Of a DNA stretch of 64,000 bases, positions 1-7,888 are shown piece after piece. The translations under genes were made by a program, and so were the position numbers. Within the stretch, counting starts at the first letter, position 1, and every line of letters starts with the position of its first letter. The notes beneath the pieces are model-generated. The model worked only from the letters and a program-made list of their open reading frames with translations, ran no database searches and was not told where the DNA came from. The stretch covers positions 18,321 to 82,320 of the forward strand of contig NZ_LT607656.1 of NCBI RefSeq assembly GCF_900095265.1, written 5' to 3'. This stretch comes from Janthinobacterium sp. UMAB-56 (lineage in GTDB: Bacteria > Pseudomonadota > Gammaproteobacteria > Burkholderiales > Burkholderiaceae_D).

Positions 1-363
1 GCGCAGCTGCAGCGAGAACAATCCCGCCAGCGCATACAGCATCAGCGCCAGCCCCAGCGCGACGACGGCCCAGGTGCCGCTGTCTGTCGGCAGCACGGTG
101 CCGCCCGCCAGGGTGCCGGCCATGACGGCGGCCAGCATGGGCCACAAACGTTGCAGCAGGGCGTGCAAGCCGGGGCCGGCCACCAGCTGCCAGACGTTCG
201 TCACCATCGATGGCACGATCAGCAGGGCGGCCGCTTGCACGGGCGGCATGAGCAGGGTGAGCGTGCCCATGCCTACCGTCGGCAAGCCCAGTCCGACTAC
301 GCCCTTGACGAAGCCAGCGACGAGGAAGCTGGCGCCGATGGCCAGCAGAAATGACGTCTCCAT
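1..363 (-). CDS. TauE/SafE-family membrane permease, N-terminal part
   Basis: The minus strand from the ATG at 363 reads 121 codons without a stop to the window edge, so the C-terminal half is missing. The protein starts METSFLLAIGASFLVAGF and is strongly hydrophobic. It carries the glycine-rich GFVKGVVGLGLPTVG stretch that is typical of the first helix of TSUP (TauE/SafE, sulfite/organosulfonate exporter-like) permeases, followed by two or three more helices. The family moves small anions or sulfur compounds across the inner membrane; the substrate cannot be read here. It is divergent from the LysR gene at 489, a common regulator-target layout. Confidence 0.8.
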   Translation of the reverse strand, partial: METSFLLAIGASFLVAGFVKGVVGLGLPTVGMGTLTLLMPPVQAAALLIVPSMVTNVWQLVAGPGLHALLQRLWPMLAAVMAGTLAGGTVLPTDSGTWAVVALGLALMLYALAGLFSLQLR

Positions 364-436
364 CTTGTTATTCCACAGTGATTTTGTGTGAATTCTGCGC
401 TTGCCCGTGACTTTCGCCAAGATGGATTATGTTGAG

Positions 437-463
437 TCAGCCTAAGGCATAGACGAAGGCTGA
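437..463. promoter_or_regulatory. Inverted repeat, possible LysR operator
   Basis: A perfect 7-bp inverted repeat, TCAGCCT then 13 bases then AGGCTGA, lies in the gap between the divergent TauE/SafE and LysR genes, ending 25 bases before the LysR start. LysR regulators usually bind dyads in such gaps and repress themselves while activating the divergent gene. Operator function is inferred from position and symmetry only. Confidence 0.35.
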
Positions 464-488
464 TAAGATGGCGAAAAGGAGAGCTGCC

Positions 489-1382
489 ATGCGCTTTGAT
501 CTGGTCGATTTGCAGCTGTTTGTCAACGTGGTGGAAGCGGGTAGCCTGACGGCGGGCGCCGCGCGCAGCCACCTGGCGCTGGCGTCCAGCAGTGCGCGCG
601 TGCGCGGCATGGAAGAGATGCTGGGCATGCCCTTGCTGCTGCGCGGGCGGCGCGGCGTGGAGCCGACCCCCGTGGGCCAGACCTTGTTGCATCACGCGCG
701 CCTGGTGCTGCTGCAAATGGAGAAAATGCGCGGCGAACTCGGTGAATTTGCGCGTGGCTTGAAAGGGCAGTTGCGGCTGCTCTGCAATACGGCCGCGCTC
801 AGCGAATTTTTGCCCGAGGCGCTAGCCGCTTTTCTCGACCGCCATCCGAACCTGACCATCGACCTGGAAGAGCGCCTCAGTTACGATATCGTCAAGGCCG
901 TCTCGGAAGGGTTGGCCGACATGGGCATCGTCTCCGATTCGGTCGACATGCGCGGCTTGCAGACGTTTTTGTTTCGCCCCGACCGGCTGGTAGTCATCGC
1001 CGCAGCGGACGGCGTGCACCACCGTGCCCTGGGCCAGGATGGCGTCGTTGATTTTGCCAGCGTGCTGGCTCACGATTTCATCGGTCTGGCCGACGACAGC
1101 GCGATGCAGCAGTACCTGGGCATGCATGCGGCGCGCCTGGGGCGGCCGTTGAAAGTGCGCGTGCGCCTGCGCAGCTTCGATGCTGTCTGTCGCATGGTGT
1201 CCAGCGGCGTGGGCATCAGCGTGGTGCCGCTGGCCGCTGCCAGCCGCTGCCAGCAGACGATGGCGCTGCGCTGCCTGGAATTATCCGATCCCTGGTCGGT
1301 ACGCAATCTGACGATCTGCGTGCGCCAGTTCAGTGAATTACCCCTGTACGCGCGCCAGTTGATTGATCATCTGAAGGCGTGA
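489..1382 (+). CDS. LysR-family transcriptional regulator
   Basis: A 297-residue protein of usual LysR length. An N-terminal winged helix-turn-helix (MRFDLVDLQLFVNVVEAGS, then LTAGAARSHLALASSSARVR) is followed by a periplasmic-binding-like effector domain from about residue 90. The ATG at 489 is chosen over the in-frame ATG at 468 because an AAGGAGA ribosome site sits about 8 bases before it and the HTH begins at once. It probably controls the divergent TauE/SafE permease and perhaps the hydrolase 21 bases downstream. The inducer is unknown. Confidence 0.9.
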   Translation: MRFDLVDLQLFVNVVEAGSLTAGAARSHLALASSSARVRGMEEMLGMPLLLRGRRGVEPTPVGQTLLHHARLVLLQMEKMRGELGEFARGLKGQLRLLCNTAALSEFLPEALAAFLDRHPNLTIDLEERLSYDIVKAVSEGLADMGIVSDSVDMRGLQTFLFRPDRLVVIAAADGVHHRALGQDGVVDFASVLAHDFIGLADDSAMQQYLGMHAARLGRPLKVRVRLRSFDAVCRMVSSGVGISVVPLAAASRCQQTMALRCLELSDPWSVRNLTICVRQFSELPLYARQLIDHLKA

Positions 1383-1403
1383 CAGGGCAAGACAGGAGCA
1401 GCG

Positions 1404-2270
1404 ATGCGTTTTTCAGAAGACAAGATGGCCAGCCTGCTGTGCAGCGATCAGGTGGAGCGTCCCATCCACATCTGGCAGCCGGAGCATCCGCGCGCCGTGA
1501 TTTTGGCGATCCACGGCGGTATGGCCCATGCGGGCGATTACGTCACGCCGGCGCTGTATTTCCGCCAGCACGGCATCGCCACAGTCAGTTTCGACATGGT
1601 GGGCCACGATGGCAAGCGCAAGGTGGATATTCCCTCGTTCGAGGCTTTCCTCGACGACGAGGAACGGTTCCTCGCCTGGGTCAAGCAGACGTATCCGGGC
1701 TTGCCTATCTTTGTCATGGGCCATTCCATGGGCGGCCTGATCGCCACGCATTTGGGACTGCGGCGTTTTGCGGGCGACCCGGCCATCCGGGGCTTCATCA
1801 TCTCGTCGCCGTATTACGTGAATGCGATTCCCGTGCCGAAGGTGCTGCAGATGCTGTCCGGCTGGCTGGCGCAGCGCTACCCGACGATGAAGGTACCGCT
1901 GGGTAACCTGACCATGCTGCTGACGCACGATCAGACCATCACCGCGCGCCATTTCCAGGACGAGCGCGACGGCATCCGTGCCAGTGCGGCGTCGGTGCGC
2001 TTCGCCCATGCCTTGACGTCGGCGCAGAAGGAACTGGCGGGCGGCCTGTCGGATTGGCGCTTTCCCTTGTTCGCCGTGGTGGCGGGTGACGACAAGCTGG
2101 CCAACAGCGGCGCCACGGAAAGCCTGCTGCGCAGCGTGCCCGATGGCCTGCTCGACTACCATTTTTACCCGGCCAATTACCACGAGAATTTCAATGAAGT
2201 GAACCGCGACGTGATCTTCGCCGCCATCTTGGGCTGGATGGAGAAACTGCTGGCACCCGTACCAGTTTGA
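1404..2270 (+). CDS. Alpha/beta hydrolase (monoacylglycerol lipase/lysophospholipase-like)
   Basis: 288 residues with the alpha/beta hydrolase pattern: an early HGG oxyanion-type motif (AIHGGMAHAGDY), the nucleophile elbow GHSMGG with Ser108, a late Asp in VVAGDDKLA and a C-terminal His in NYHENFNE. This matches the serine aminopeptidase S33/lysophospholipase group that hydrolyses lipid or small esters. There is no signal peptide, so it is probably cytoplasmic. A CAGGAG ribosome site precedes the ATG and the gene begins 21 bases after the LysR stop, so the two are probably co-transcribed. The substrate is not deducible. Confidence 0.85.
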   Translation: MRFSEDKMASLLCSDQVERPIHIWQPEHPRAVILAIHGGMAHAGDYVTPALYFRQHGIATVSFDMVGHDGKRKVDIPSFEAFLDDEERFLAWVKQTYPGLPIFVMGHSMGGLIATHLGLRRFAGDPAIRGFIISSPYYVNAIPVPKVLQMLSGWLAQRYPTMKVPLGNLTMLLTHDQTITARHFQDERDGIRASAASVRFAHALTSAQKELAGGLSDWRFPLFAVVAGDDKLANSGATESLLRSVPDGLLDYHFYPANYHENFNEVNRDVIFAAILGWMEKLLAPVPV

Positions 2271-2284
2271 GGGCCAGGTATCGT

Positions 2285-2290
2285 TATAAT
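2285..2290 (+). promoter_or_regulatory. Possible -10 element for the small membrane protein
   Basis: A TATAAT hexamer lies 75 bases upstream of the 2366 start, just after the hydrolase stop. No convincing -35 hexamer is seen at 16-18 bases, so this is only a candidate. Confidence 0.3.
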
Positions 2291-2365
2291 CGCCTCAAGT
2301 GAATTTACCGTCGGCGCCTGCCGGCCCGGTCCCCGCGGCACAGGGGAATACATAAGGAACGAACG

Positions 2366-2557
2366 ATGCGCTTGCTGATTGCCCTGATATTCCCGTGGCT
2401 GACCTTTTTCACCATCGGCCGCCCCATTGCCGGCATCATTTGCCTGATCCTGCAAATCACCTTGATCGGCTGGCTGCCAGCGACGATCTGGGCCGTGTAT
2501 GCACTGAGCCAGTACAAGACGGACCAGAAGATCGCCGAGGCCATGCGCCGGCGCTGA
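2366..2557 (+). CDS. YqaE/Pmp3-family small membrane protein
   Basis: 63 residues, mostly two hydrophobic helices (about 3-22 and 27-48) with a charged tail ending in EAMRRR. The GRPIAGIICLILQITLIGW segment and the size fit the YqaE/Pmp3 (UPF0057) family, whose members sit in the cytoplasmic membrane and are linked to membrane potential and salt or cold stress. Classical members have a more strongly conserved second helix, so the family call is moderate. An AAGGA ribosome site lies 8 bases before the ATG. Confidence 0.65.
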   Translation: MRLLIALIFPWLTFFTIGRPIAGIICLILQITLIGWLPATIWAVYALSQYKTDQKIAEAMRRR

Positions 2558-2622
2558 TGTGGGGCTAAGCCCTGTTTAAGCTGCGCTTCCTATCTTGATT
2601 CAAGCAATATGAGGAGAGTGAG

Positions 2623-3087
2623 ATGGCATCAAACAGACGCGGTATCCCGGGCCTGGCGGCGCTCATGCTGGCCGCCGGGCTGTTGCTGGGAAGTGCGGCG
2701 CAGGCCCAAACCGACAGCGCCTTGCCGCCAGTGCAAAAGAGCGGGGCGGTGGAGTACCTGAGCGGCGGCATCGGCCTCGATGAGTCGACGGCCATCAAGG
2801 GCGCCAGCCGGCATTGGCCCTTGAGCCTCGTATTTTCCGTGCAGGCGGCGGGCAAGGCGGAATTTGCCTCCGACGTGAAGCTGGAGATACGCGACGCGAA
2901 GGACGCCGTGGTGCTGGAAACGACGGCCAGCGGACCGTTCCTGCTGGCGAAACTGGCGCCAGGCAGCTACAGCCTGCGCGCCACCCTGGCCGGCAAGACT
3001 CTGGATCGCAAGGTGCATGTCAAGGCGGGATCGTCCGCGCGCGTGGAGCTGGTCTGGCCGGCGGGAACGAACCAGGGCCGGCCTTGA
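2623..3087 (+). CDS. Exported protein with carboxypeptidase-regulatory-like fold
   Basis: 154 residues. A signal peptide of about 29 residues ends in GSAAQAQ. The mature part contains a beta-sandwich-like stretch (LEIRDAKDAVVLETTASGPF, later LAPGSYSLRATLAGKTLDRK) that resembles carboxypeptidase-regulatory or SpaA-type domains. It is probably periplasmic. A GAGGAG ribosome site precedes the ATG. The stop overlaps the start of the next gene (TGATG), suggesting translational coupling. The specific role is unknown. Confidence 0.65.
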   Translation: MASNRRGIPGLAALMLAAGLLLGSAAQAQTDSALPPVQKSGAVEYLSGGIGLDESTAIKGASRHWPLSLVFSVQAAGKAEFASDVKLEIRDAKDAVVLETTASGPFLLAKLAPGSYSLRATLAGKTLDRKVHVKAGSSARVELVWPAGTNQGRP

Positions 3088-3401
3088 TGCCGGGCGGCGG
3101 CAGGGCGCCCGAACGGGGTTTGTCGGCGCATATTCTGCCGACGTCGGCGACGATGGTCGGCGTGTGCATGACGGTGCTGTCGATCGGGCACCTGGCGCCG
3201 CGCGGCGAGATGCGCGTGGCCATCGACAAGCTGCTGGCCGTCGATGCCCTCGTCTTTCTCGTCAGCGCCGTGCTCTCCTTCATGTCGCTGCGCCCCGGCC
3301 AGTCGCGCTTGCGCCACGAATGGTGGGGTGAACTGCTGTTCATCTGCGGCCTGGCCCTGCTGGCGCTGGGCGCCGTGGTGCTGGCCTTTGTCATCAACTG
3401 A
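3087..3401 (+). CDS. Hypothetical three-helix membrane protein
   Basis: 104 residues starting at the ATG that overlaps the preceding stop. Hydrophobic segments are seen near residues 20-40, 48-64 and 80-102, the last ending at the C terminus (ALLALGAVVLAFVIN). The pattern suggests a small inner-membrane protein coupled to the exported protein before it. I do not recognise the family. The in-frame region upstream of 3087 lies inside the previous gene and is unlikely to be translated in this frame. Confidence 0.6.
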   Translation: MPGGGRAPERGLSAHILPTSATMVGVCMTVLSIGHLAPRGEMRVAIDKLLAVDALVFLVSAVLSFMSLRPGQSRLRHEWWGELLFICGLALLALGAVVLAFVIN

Positions 3402-3415
3402 CCTCGGTCAGTTGA
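3394..3415. terminator. Perfect 10-bp inverted repeat at a convergent gene end
   Basis: TCAACTGACC and GGTCAGTTGA are separated by two bases. The stem includes the stop codon of the plus-strand gene and ends 8 bases before the minus-strand oxidoreductase stop. There is no T-run, so it may stabilise 3' ends or act in a factor-dependent way. Confidence 0.45.
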
Positions 3416-3422
3416 CATCGAA

Positions 3423-4460
3423 TCAGCTGAGCGCGAGCACGCGACCTTCGGCGGCGCTTTGCAGCGCCACTTCGATCAGGCGTATCGTCGCCGCCGCATC
3501 TTCGGCTGCCACGGGCGCCGGTGCGCCGTGGCCGATGGCGTCGGCCATGCCCTGGTAAAAGTCCTGGTAGCGGCCCGCTTGCATCTCGAGGTGTTCAACA
3601 TGGCCGTCCGGCTGCGTACCCAGGTGCAGCGCGCCGCGCACGGGGTCAACGCCCCAGCCGGGTTGGCCCGGCCTGCCGCCCGCCTTCAGTGCATCTTCCT
3701 GCGGGTCGAGGCCAAACTTCACGAAACTGCCCTGATCCCCATGCACGGCGAAGCGCGCCGTCGGCGCTTTTACCAGGCAACCGGCCTGCAGTACCACGCG
3801 CAAGCGGTCGTAGTACAAAACGATGTGCATGTAGTCGACGGCTTGCGCGCCATCGCGCTGCAGGGCGATATCGGCGTACAGTTTTTCCGGCTGGCCGAAC
3901 AGCTGCATGGCCTGGTCCAGCATGTGCGGGCCCAGGTCGTACAGCAGGCCGCCACCGGGTGCGCCGGATTCGCGCCAGCGCTGGCGGATCTCGGGGCGGA
4001 AACGGTCGAAATGCGATTCGACGCTGGCGATGCGGCCCAGGGTGCCCTTTGCCAGCAGCGCTTTCAGGGTCAGGAAGTCGCCATCCCAGCGGCGGTTGTG
4101 ATACACGCTGAGTACCAGATTGTTCTTTTTTGCCAGCGCGATCAGGGTCTGCGCTTCAAAGCTGGAAATGGTGAAAGGCTTGTCGACCACCACATGTTTG
4201 CCCGCCAGCAGGGCCGCTTGCGCCAGGCTGAAATGCGCCTCGTTGGGCGCGGCAATGACGACCAGTTCGATCGAGGCATCGGCAAACAGCTGCGCTGCTT
4301 CCGCATACACGGTGGCGCGCGGCCAATCCTTGTGCACGAGCTCCGGCTTGCTGGAGGCGACGGCCGCCAGTTCCAGGGCATCGATGGTGGACAGCACGGG
4401 AGCGTGGAAGGTGGAGCCGGCAAAGCCGTAGCCGACCAGGCCGGTCTTGATCTTGTTCAT
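3423..4460 (-). CDS. Gfo/Idh/MocA-family NAD(P)-dependent oxidoreductase
   Basis: 345 residues. The N-terminal Rossmann motif GLVGYGFAGSTFHAP binds NAD(P); the conserved DKPFTISSFEAQTLI segment (the EKP-type catalytic region of the family, here DKP) follows near residue 95. A C-terminal alpha/beta domain contains GGGLLYDLGPHMLDQA, the usual metal-free sugar-binding helix with its His. These enzymes oxidise or reduce sugars and polyols. It resembles the E. coli YdgJ/YhhX group. The substrate is unknown. The gene stands alone and converges on the small membrane gene. Confidence 0.88.
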   Translation of the reverse strand: MNKIKTGLVGYGFAGSTFHAPVLSTIDALELAAVASSKPELVHKDWPRATVYAEAAQLFADASIELVVIAAPNEAHFSLAQAALLAGKHVVVDKPFTISSFEAQTLIALAKKNNLVLSVYHNRRWDGDFLTLKALLAKGTLGRIASVESHFDRFRPEIRQRWRESGAPGGGLLYDLGPHMLDQAMQLFGQPEKLYADIALQRDGAQAVDYMHIVLYYDRLRVVLQAGCLVKAPTARFAVHGDQGSFVKFGLDPQEDALKAGGRPGQPGWGVDPVRGALHLGTQPDGHVEHLEMQAGRYQDFYQGMADAIGHGAPAPVAAEDAAATIRLIEVALQSAAEGRVLALS

Positions 4461-4557
4461 GGCGGGTTCACAGGTGCGTGGAAGAATCCATGATCATACC
4501 CGCAAGCGGGCGGCGGCAGCGCTGCAGCGATGTTGCTACGATGCCGCCGCGCTTACA

Positions 4558-5805
4558 TTAGCGCAGGCTCCAGACGTATTGCAACTTGACGCTGGCGCTG
4601 ACGGGCTTGCCGCCAGCGAGGGCCGGCTTGAAGATGCACTTGGCAATGCCGCTGCGCGCCGCCTCGTCGAGGGCAGGATGGCCGCTGCTGTTGACCACGC
4701 TTGAGCCCGATACCTTGCCGGAGGCCTCGACGTCAAAGGACATGATCACCGTGCCTTCTTCCTTCGCCTGCAGCGATGCGGCCGGGTAGACCGGTTTGCC
4801 ACAGACGCCAAAGTCGATGACGGGGCGGCGCTCCAGCACGGGTGCGCTGTCGGCAGCGACGGCCTGGCCGTAGATGCCGAGGCAGGCGCCGGCCAGTGCC
4901 AGCAGCGGCACGGCCGCCTTCCAGTTCAGGGTTTGTGGTGCGGGGCGCAGCAATCGTGTGATACGTGACATAAGATCTCCTCCGTTGGCCGCCTGGGCCA
5001 GGTGGTGGGTTGAGAACTGGAGACGTTCCAGTTCCGAGAGTGCAAGAGCCAGACGCCGCGGTTCGCCCAGTTGTCTTGCTGCGAAATCATCTGCAATGTG
5101 TTCGCGTTCGAGGCGCACGCCGCGTGAAATCCACCAGACGGCAGGGTGGAAGAACAGCAGCGCCTCGATGGCGTTTTGCAGCAGGTTGACCAGATAGTCG
5201 TGGCGCCGGATGTGCGCCAGTTCGTGCGCCAGCAGCGCATCGAGCAGCTGCGGCGGCATGCCGGTGATCAGCGCTGCAGGCACCAGCACCATGGGGCGCC
5301 AGATGCCTGCCGTGAGCGGACTGGCGATGTTGTCGAGTACGCGCAGGCGCACGGGCCGCGCCACGCCGGCATCCTGCGCCATGTGCGACAGCCTTGTCTG
5401 CAGTTGTTCGTGTGTGGCGCCCGTCTTGCTGGCGCTGCGCTCTATCCACAGCATGCCCAGTGCCATGCGCATGGCCAGCACTGCAGCGCATAGGGCCCAC
5501 ACGCCGACGACGGCGCGTAGCAGCAGGTCCAGGTCCGGCAAGGTCGTGGGCATGAGCAGTGCGGCTGGCAGCAAGGTGCTGGAGAACATGGCACCCGTGG
5601 CATCGCCATCGGCCAGGCGCAGATACAAGCCCGTCGCCGGCCAGGCCAGGCAGGCCAGCAGGGCGCCGCAACCGACGCCATAGCGCGCTTGCGGCCGCGC
5701 ATTGCGCAGCACGGCCCAGGCCAGCGCCGTGGCGCAGCCGATCAGCAAGCCTTGCCACAGGAAGTGCAGCAGGGTCCAGCCCAGCGCTGGCACGAAGCCG
5801 CTCAT
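4558..5805 (-). CDS. BlaR1-type M56 metallopeptidase with C-terminal TonB domain
   Basis: 415 residues. Several N-terminal membrane helices precede a cytoplasmic M56 peptidase segment with HEXXH as HELAHIRRHDY (His194-His198), then a further helix near ALLALAGACLGIYG. The last about 85 residues form a TonB C-terminal domain (KPVYPAASLQAKEEG through VKLQYVWSLR). The family senses an envelope signal and activates proteolysis of a BlaI-type repressor. The ATG overlaps the stop of the BlaI gene (ATGA), so the pair is coupled. The TonB domain replaces the beta-lactam sensor, so the signal is probably not a beta-lactam. Confidence 0.85.
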   Translation of the reverse strand: MSGFVPALGWTLLHFLWQGLLIGCATALAWAVLRNARPQARYGVGCGALLACLAWPATGLYLRLADGDATGAMFSSTLLPAALLMPTTLPDLDLLLRAVVGVWALCAAVLAMRMALGMLWIERSASKTGATHEQLQTRLSHMAQDAGVARPVRLRVLDNIASPLTAGIWRPMVLVPAALITGMPPQLLDALLAHELAHIRRHDYLVNLLQNAIEALLFFHPAVWWISRGVRLEREHIADDFAARQLGEPRRLALALSELERLQFSTHHLAQAANGGDLMSRITRLLRPAPQTLNWKAAVPLLALAGACLGIYGQAVAADSAPVLERRPVIDFGVCGKPVYPAASLQAKEEGTVIMSFDVEASGKVSGSSVVNSSGHPALDEAARSGIAKCIFKPALAGGKPVSASVKLQYVWSLR

Positions 5806-6185
5806 GACTGATCGTCCTTGAGCATTTTTTCGATCTCTGCGCGTTCGGCGCGCGACACGCCCGTGCGTAACGCCGCCAGCACCAGCGCCTTGGCCGAACC
5901 GGCAAAGGCTTTTTGCATCAGTTCCTTGAGCAGGTTGGTCTGCAGGCTGTCCTGCGCCTGCGCCGGCGCATACACGTGCGAACGCTGGCTTGCGTCGCGA
6001 ATCAGCAAGCCCTTGCCGTGCATGATCTGCATCAGGCGCAGCACGGTGCCGTAGGTGATGGCCGGCTTGGTCAATGCCATCGCCTCGTGCACCTGCTTGG
6101 CCGTGGCGGCGCCCAGCGGCCACAGTGCTTGCAGCAGATCGAGTTCGGCTGCCGTCGGTTTCGGGATGTCGTGCGTCTTGGCCAT
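5802..6185 (-). CDS. BlaI/MecI/CopY-family transcriptional repressor
   Basis: 127 residues of typical BlaI length. It opens with the winged-helix DNA-binding domain (PTAAELDLLQALWPLG, then ATAKQVHEAMALTKPAITYGT); the C-terminal helices mediate dimerisation. The segment around NLLKELMQKAFAGSAKALV matches the usual BlaI linker and dimer region. It likely represses its own operon with the overlapping M56 gene and is inactivated when the M56 protein is triggered. Candidate operator half-sites lie upstream at 6231-6249. Confidence 0.9.
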   Translation of the reverse strand: MAKTHDIPKPTAAELDLLQALWPLGAATAKQVHEAMALTKPAITYGTVLRLMQIMHGKGLLIRDASQRSHVYAPAQAQDSLQTNLLKELMQKAFAGSAKALVLAALRTGVSRAERAEIEKMLKDDQS

Positions 6186-6230
6186 GCTGTTTTCCTCTTG
6201 GCGGAATTACAATATGGCTAGATTAATCGT

Positions 6231-6249
6231 TGTAGACAAAAATGTATAC
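6231..6249. promoter_or_regulatory. Candidate BlaI operator, paired TGTANAC sites
   Basis: Two near-identical heptamers, TGTAGAC (6231-6237) and TGTATAC (6243-6249), are spaced 12 bases apart in an AT-rich patch 46 bases upstream of the repressor start. BlaI/MecI/CopY proteins bind TACA/TGTA-type sites, so this is a sensible autoregulatory operator, but it is not the classic dyad. Confidence 0.4.
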
Positions 6250-6333
6250 TTAAATTTTCAGGGCACAATCAAGGCCATGTCCAGCATGGGGAAAGAACTA
6301 GACAAGCTTGTTTACGCATGGGGCGGCCAGGCG

Positions 6334-6362
6334 AAAAAAAAGACGCCGCAGCGTCTTTTTTT
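6334..6362 (-). terminator. Intrinsic terminator after gatB
   Basis: An A-run followed by GACGC, a CGCA loop, GCGTC and a T-run makes a bidirectional terminator. It starts 15 bases downstream of the gatB stop on the minus strand. Confidence 0.85.
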
Positions 6363-6376
6363 GGGGGCGTGCGGAA

Positions 6377-7837
6377 TTATCCCGCCAGCTTGGCCTTCAG
6401 CAGTTCCGTCAGCTGGGCCGGGTCGGCCTTGCCTTTGGATGCCTTCATGGCCTGGCCGATCAGCGCGTTGATGGCCGCTTCCTTGCCGGCGCGGTACTGC
6501 TCTACCGATTTGGCGTTGGCCGCCAGCACTGCGTCGACGATGGCTTCCAGGGCGCCCGAGTCCGAAATTTGTCTCAGATCCTTGGCATCGATGATGGTAT
6601 CGACCAGGTGCTCGTCGTTTGACTTCGCTTCCCACATGCCGGCGAAGACTTCTTTTGCCGCCTTGTTCGAGATCGTGCCGTCGGCGATGCGCTTGAGCAT
6701 GGCGGCCAGCTGCGCGGCGGAGACGGGCGCTTCGTCCAGGTCCACGCCTTCGCGGTTCAGGGTCGACGACACGTCGCCCATCAGCCAGTTGGCGGCGGCC
6801 TTGGCGTTTTCCTTGCCGGCCTTGTCGACGACGGCGACGAAATACGTGGCCATGGCTTTCGATTGCGTCAGCACTAGCGCATCGTATTCTGGCAGCGCGT
6901 ATTCGCTGATGAAGCGCGCGCGCATGGCGGCCGGCAGTTCCGGCATCGAGGCCTTGACCGTGGCTATCCACTCTGGCGAGATGACCAGCGGCGGCAAGTC
7001 AGGGTCCGGGAAATAGCGGTAATCCTGGGCGTCTTCCTTGCTGCGCATTTCGCGCGTTTCCTTGCGGTCCGGGTCGTACAAACGCGTCGCCTGCACGACC
7101 TTGCCACCTTCTTCAATCAATTCGATCTGGCGGCGCACTTCGACGTGCACGGCTTCTTCGATGAAGCGGAAGGAGTTCAGGTTCTTGATTTCGCAGCGGG
7201 TGCCGAATTCCTTCTGGCCGACGGGGCGCACGGAAACGTTGACGTCGCAGCGGAACGAGCCTTCCTGCATGTTGCCGTCGCACACGCCCAGCCACATGAC
7301 CAGCGAGTGCAGGGCCTTGGCGTAGGCCACGGCTTCGGCAGCGCTGCGGATTTCCGGTTCCGAGACGATTTCCAGCAGCGGCGTGCCGGCGCGGTTCAAG
7401 TCGATGCCGCTCATGCCCGCGTAGTCTTCATGCAGCGATTTGCCGGCGTCTTCTTCCAGGTGGGCACGTGTCAGGTTGACCGTCTTGGTGACGAATTCGC
7501 CATCCTTTTCATAGCCGAAGGTCAGCGCGCCGCCGATGACGACGGGGTCTTCGAACTGGCTGATCTGGTAGCCCTTGGGCGAATCCGGATAAAAATAGTT
7601 TTTGCGCGCGAAGACCGAGTGCGGCGCGACGGTGGCGCCCACGGCCAGGCCGAAGCGGATAGCGCGGTCGACGGCCTGCTTGTTCATCACCGGCAGCACG
7701 CCCGGCAGGGCCAGGTCGACGGGGCTGGCCTGCGTGTTGGCGTCGGCGCCGTACTTGATCGGCGAACCGCTGAAAATTTTGGATTCGGTCGTGAGCTGCA
7801 CGTGGTTCTCAAGACCGATGACGACTTCCCATTGCAT
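6377..7837 (-). CDS. gatB: Asp-tRNA(Asn)/Glu-tRNA(Gln) amidotransferase subunit B
   Basis: 486 residues, full GatB length. The protein opens [20 protein letters not shown] and contains the catalytic-domain signatures [16 protein letters not shown] and EEDAGKSLH, the ATP/Mg-binding core, then the C-terminal helical and YqeY-like tail ending in LKAKLAG that grips the tRNA. GatB activates the misacylated Glu or Asp with ATP and receives ammonia from GatA. It is the last gene of gatC-gatA-gatB, 51 bases after gatA, and a terminator follows. Confidence 0.98.
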   Translation of the reverse strand: MQWEVVIGLENHVQLTTESKIFSGSPIKYGADANTQASPVDLALPGVLPVMNKQAVDRAIRFGLAVGATVAPHSVFARKNYFYPDSPKGYQISQFEDPVVIGGALTFGYEKDGEFVTKTVNLTRAHLEEDAGKSLHEDYAGMSGIDLNRAGTPLLEIVSEPEIRSAAEAVAYAKALHSLVMWLGVCDGNMQEGSFRCDVNVSVRPVGQKEFGTRCEIKNLNSFRFIEEAVHVEVRRQIELIEEGGKVVQATRLYDPDRKETREMRSKEDAQDYRYFPDPDLPPLVISPEWIATVKASMPELPAAMRARFISEYALPEYDALVLTQSKAMATYFVAVVDKAGKENAKAAANWLMGDVSSTLNREGVDLDEAPVSAAQLAAMLKRIADGTISNKAAKEVFAGMWEAKSNDEHLVDTIIDAKDLRQISDSGALEAIVDAVLAANAKSVEQYRAGKEAAINALIGQAMKASKGKADPAQLTELLKAKLAG

Positions 7838-7860
7838 AGTGTTCTCGCTTATTTTTGGTG

Positions 7861-7878
7861 GCGCCGCCTGGGCGGCGC
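7861..7878. other. GC-rich hairpin in the gatA-gatB spacer
   Basis: GCGCCGCC and GGCGGCGC are separated by two bases, about 10 bases after the gatA stop. A T-run lies on the plus-strand side only, so in the direction of gat transcription it lacks a U-tract. It may tune the gatA to gatB ratio or mRNA stability. Confidence 0.5.
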
Positions 7879-7888
7879 GAATTTTTTC

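Noticed and set aside
6214-6471. Frame opening MARLIVVDKNVYLNFQG
   Set aside because: It overlaps the candidate operator, the gatB terminator and the gatB 3' end, and has no family resemblance.
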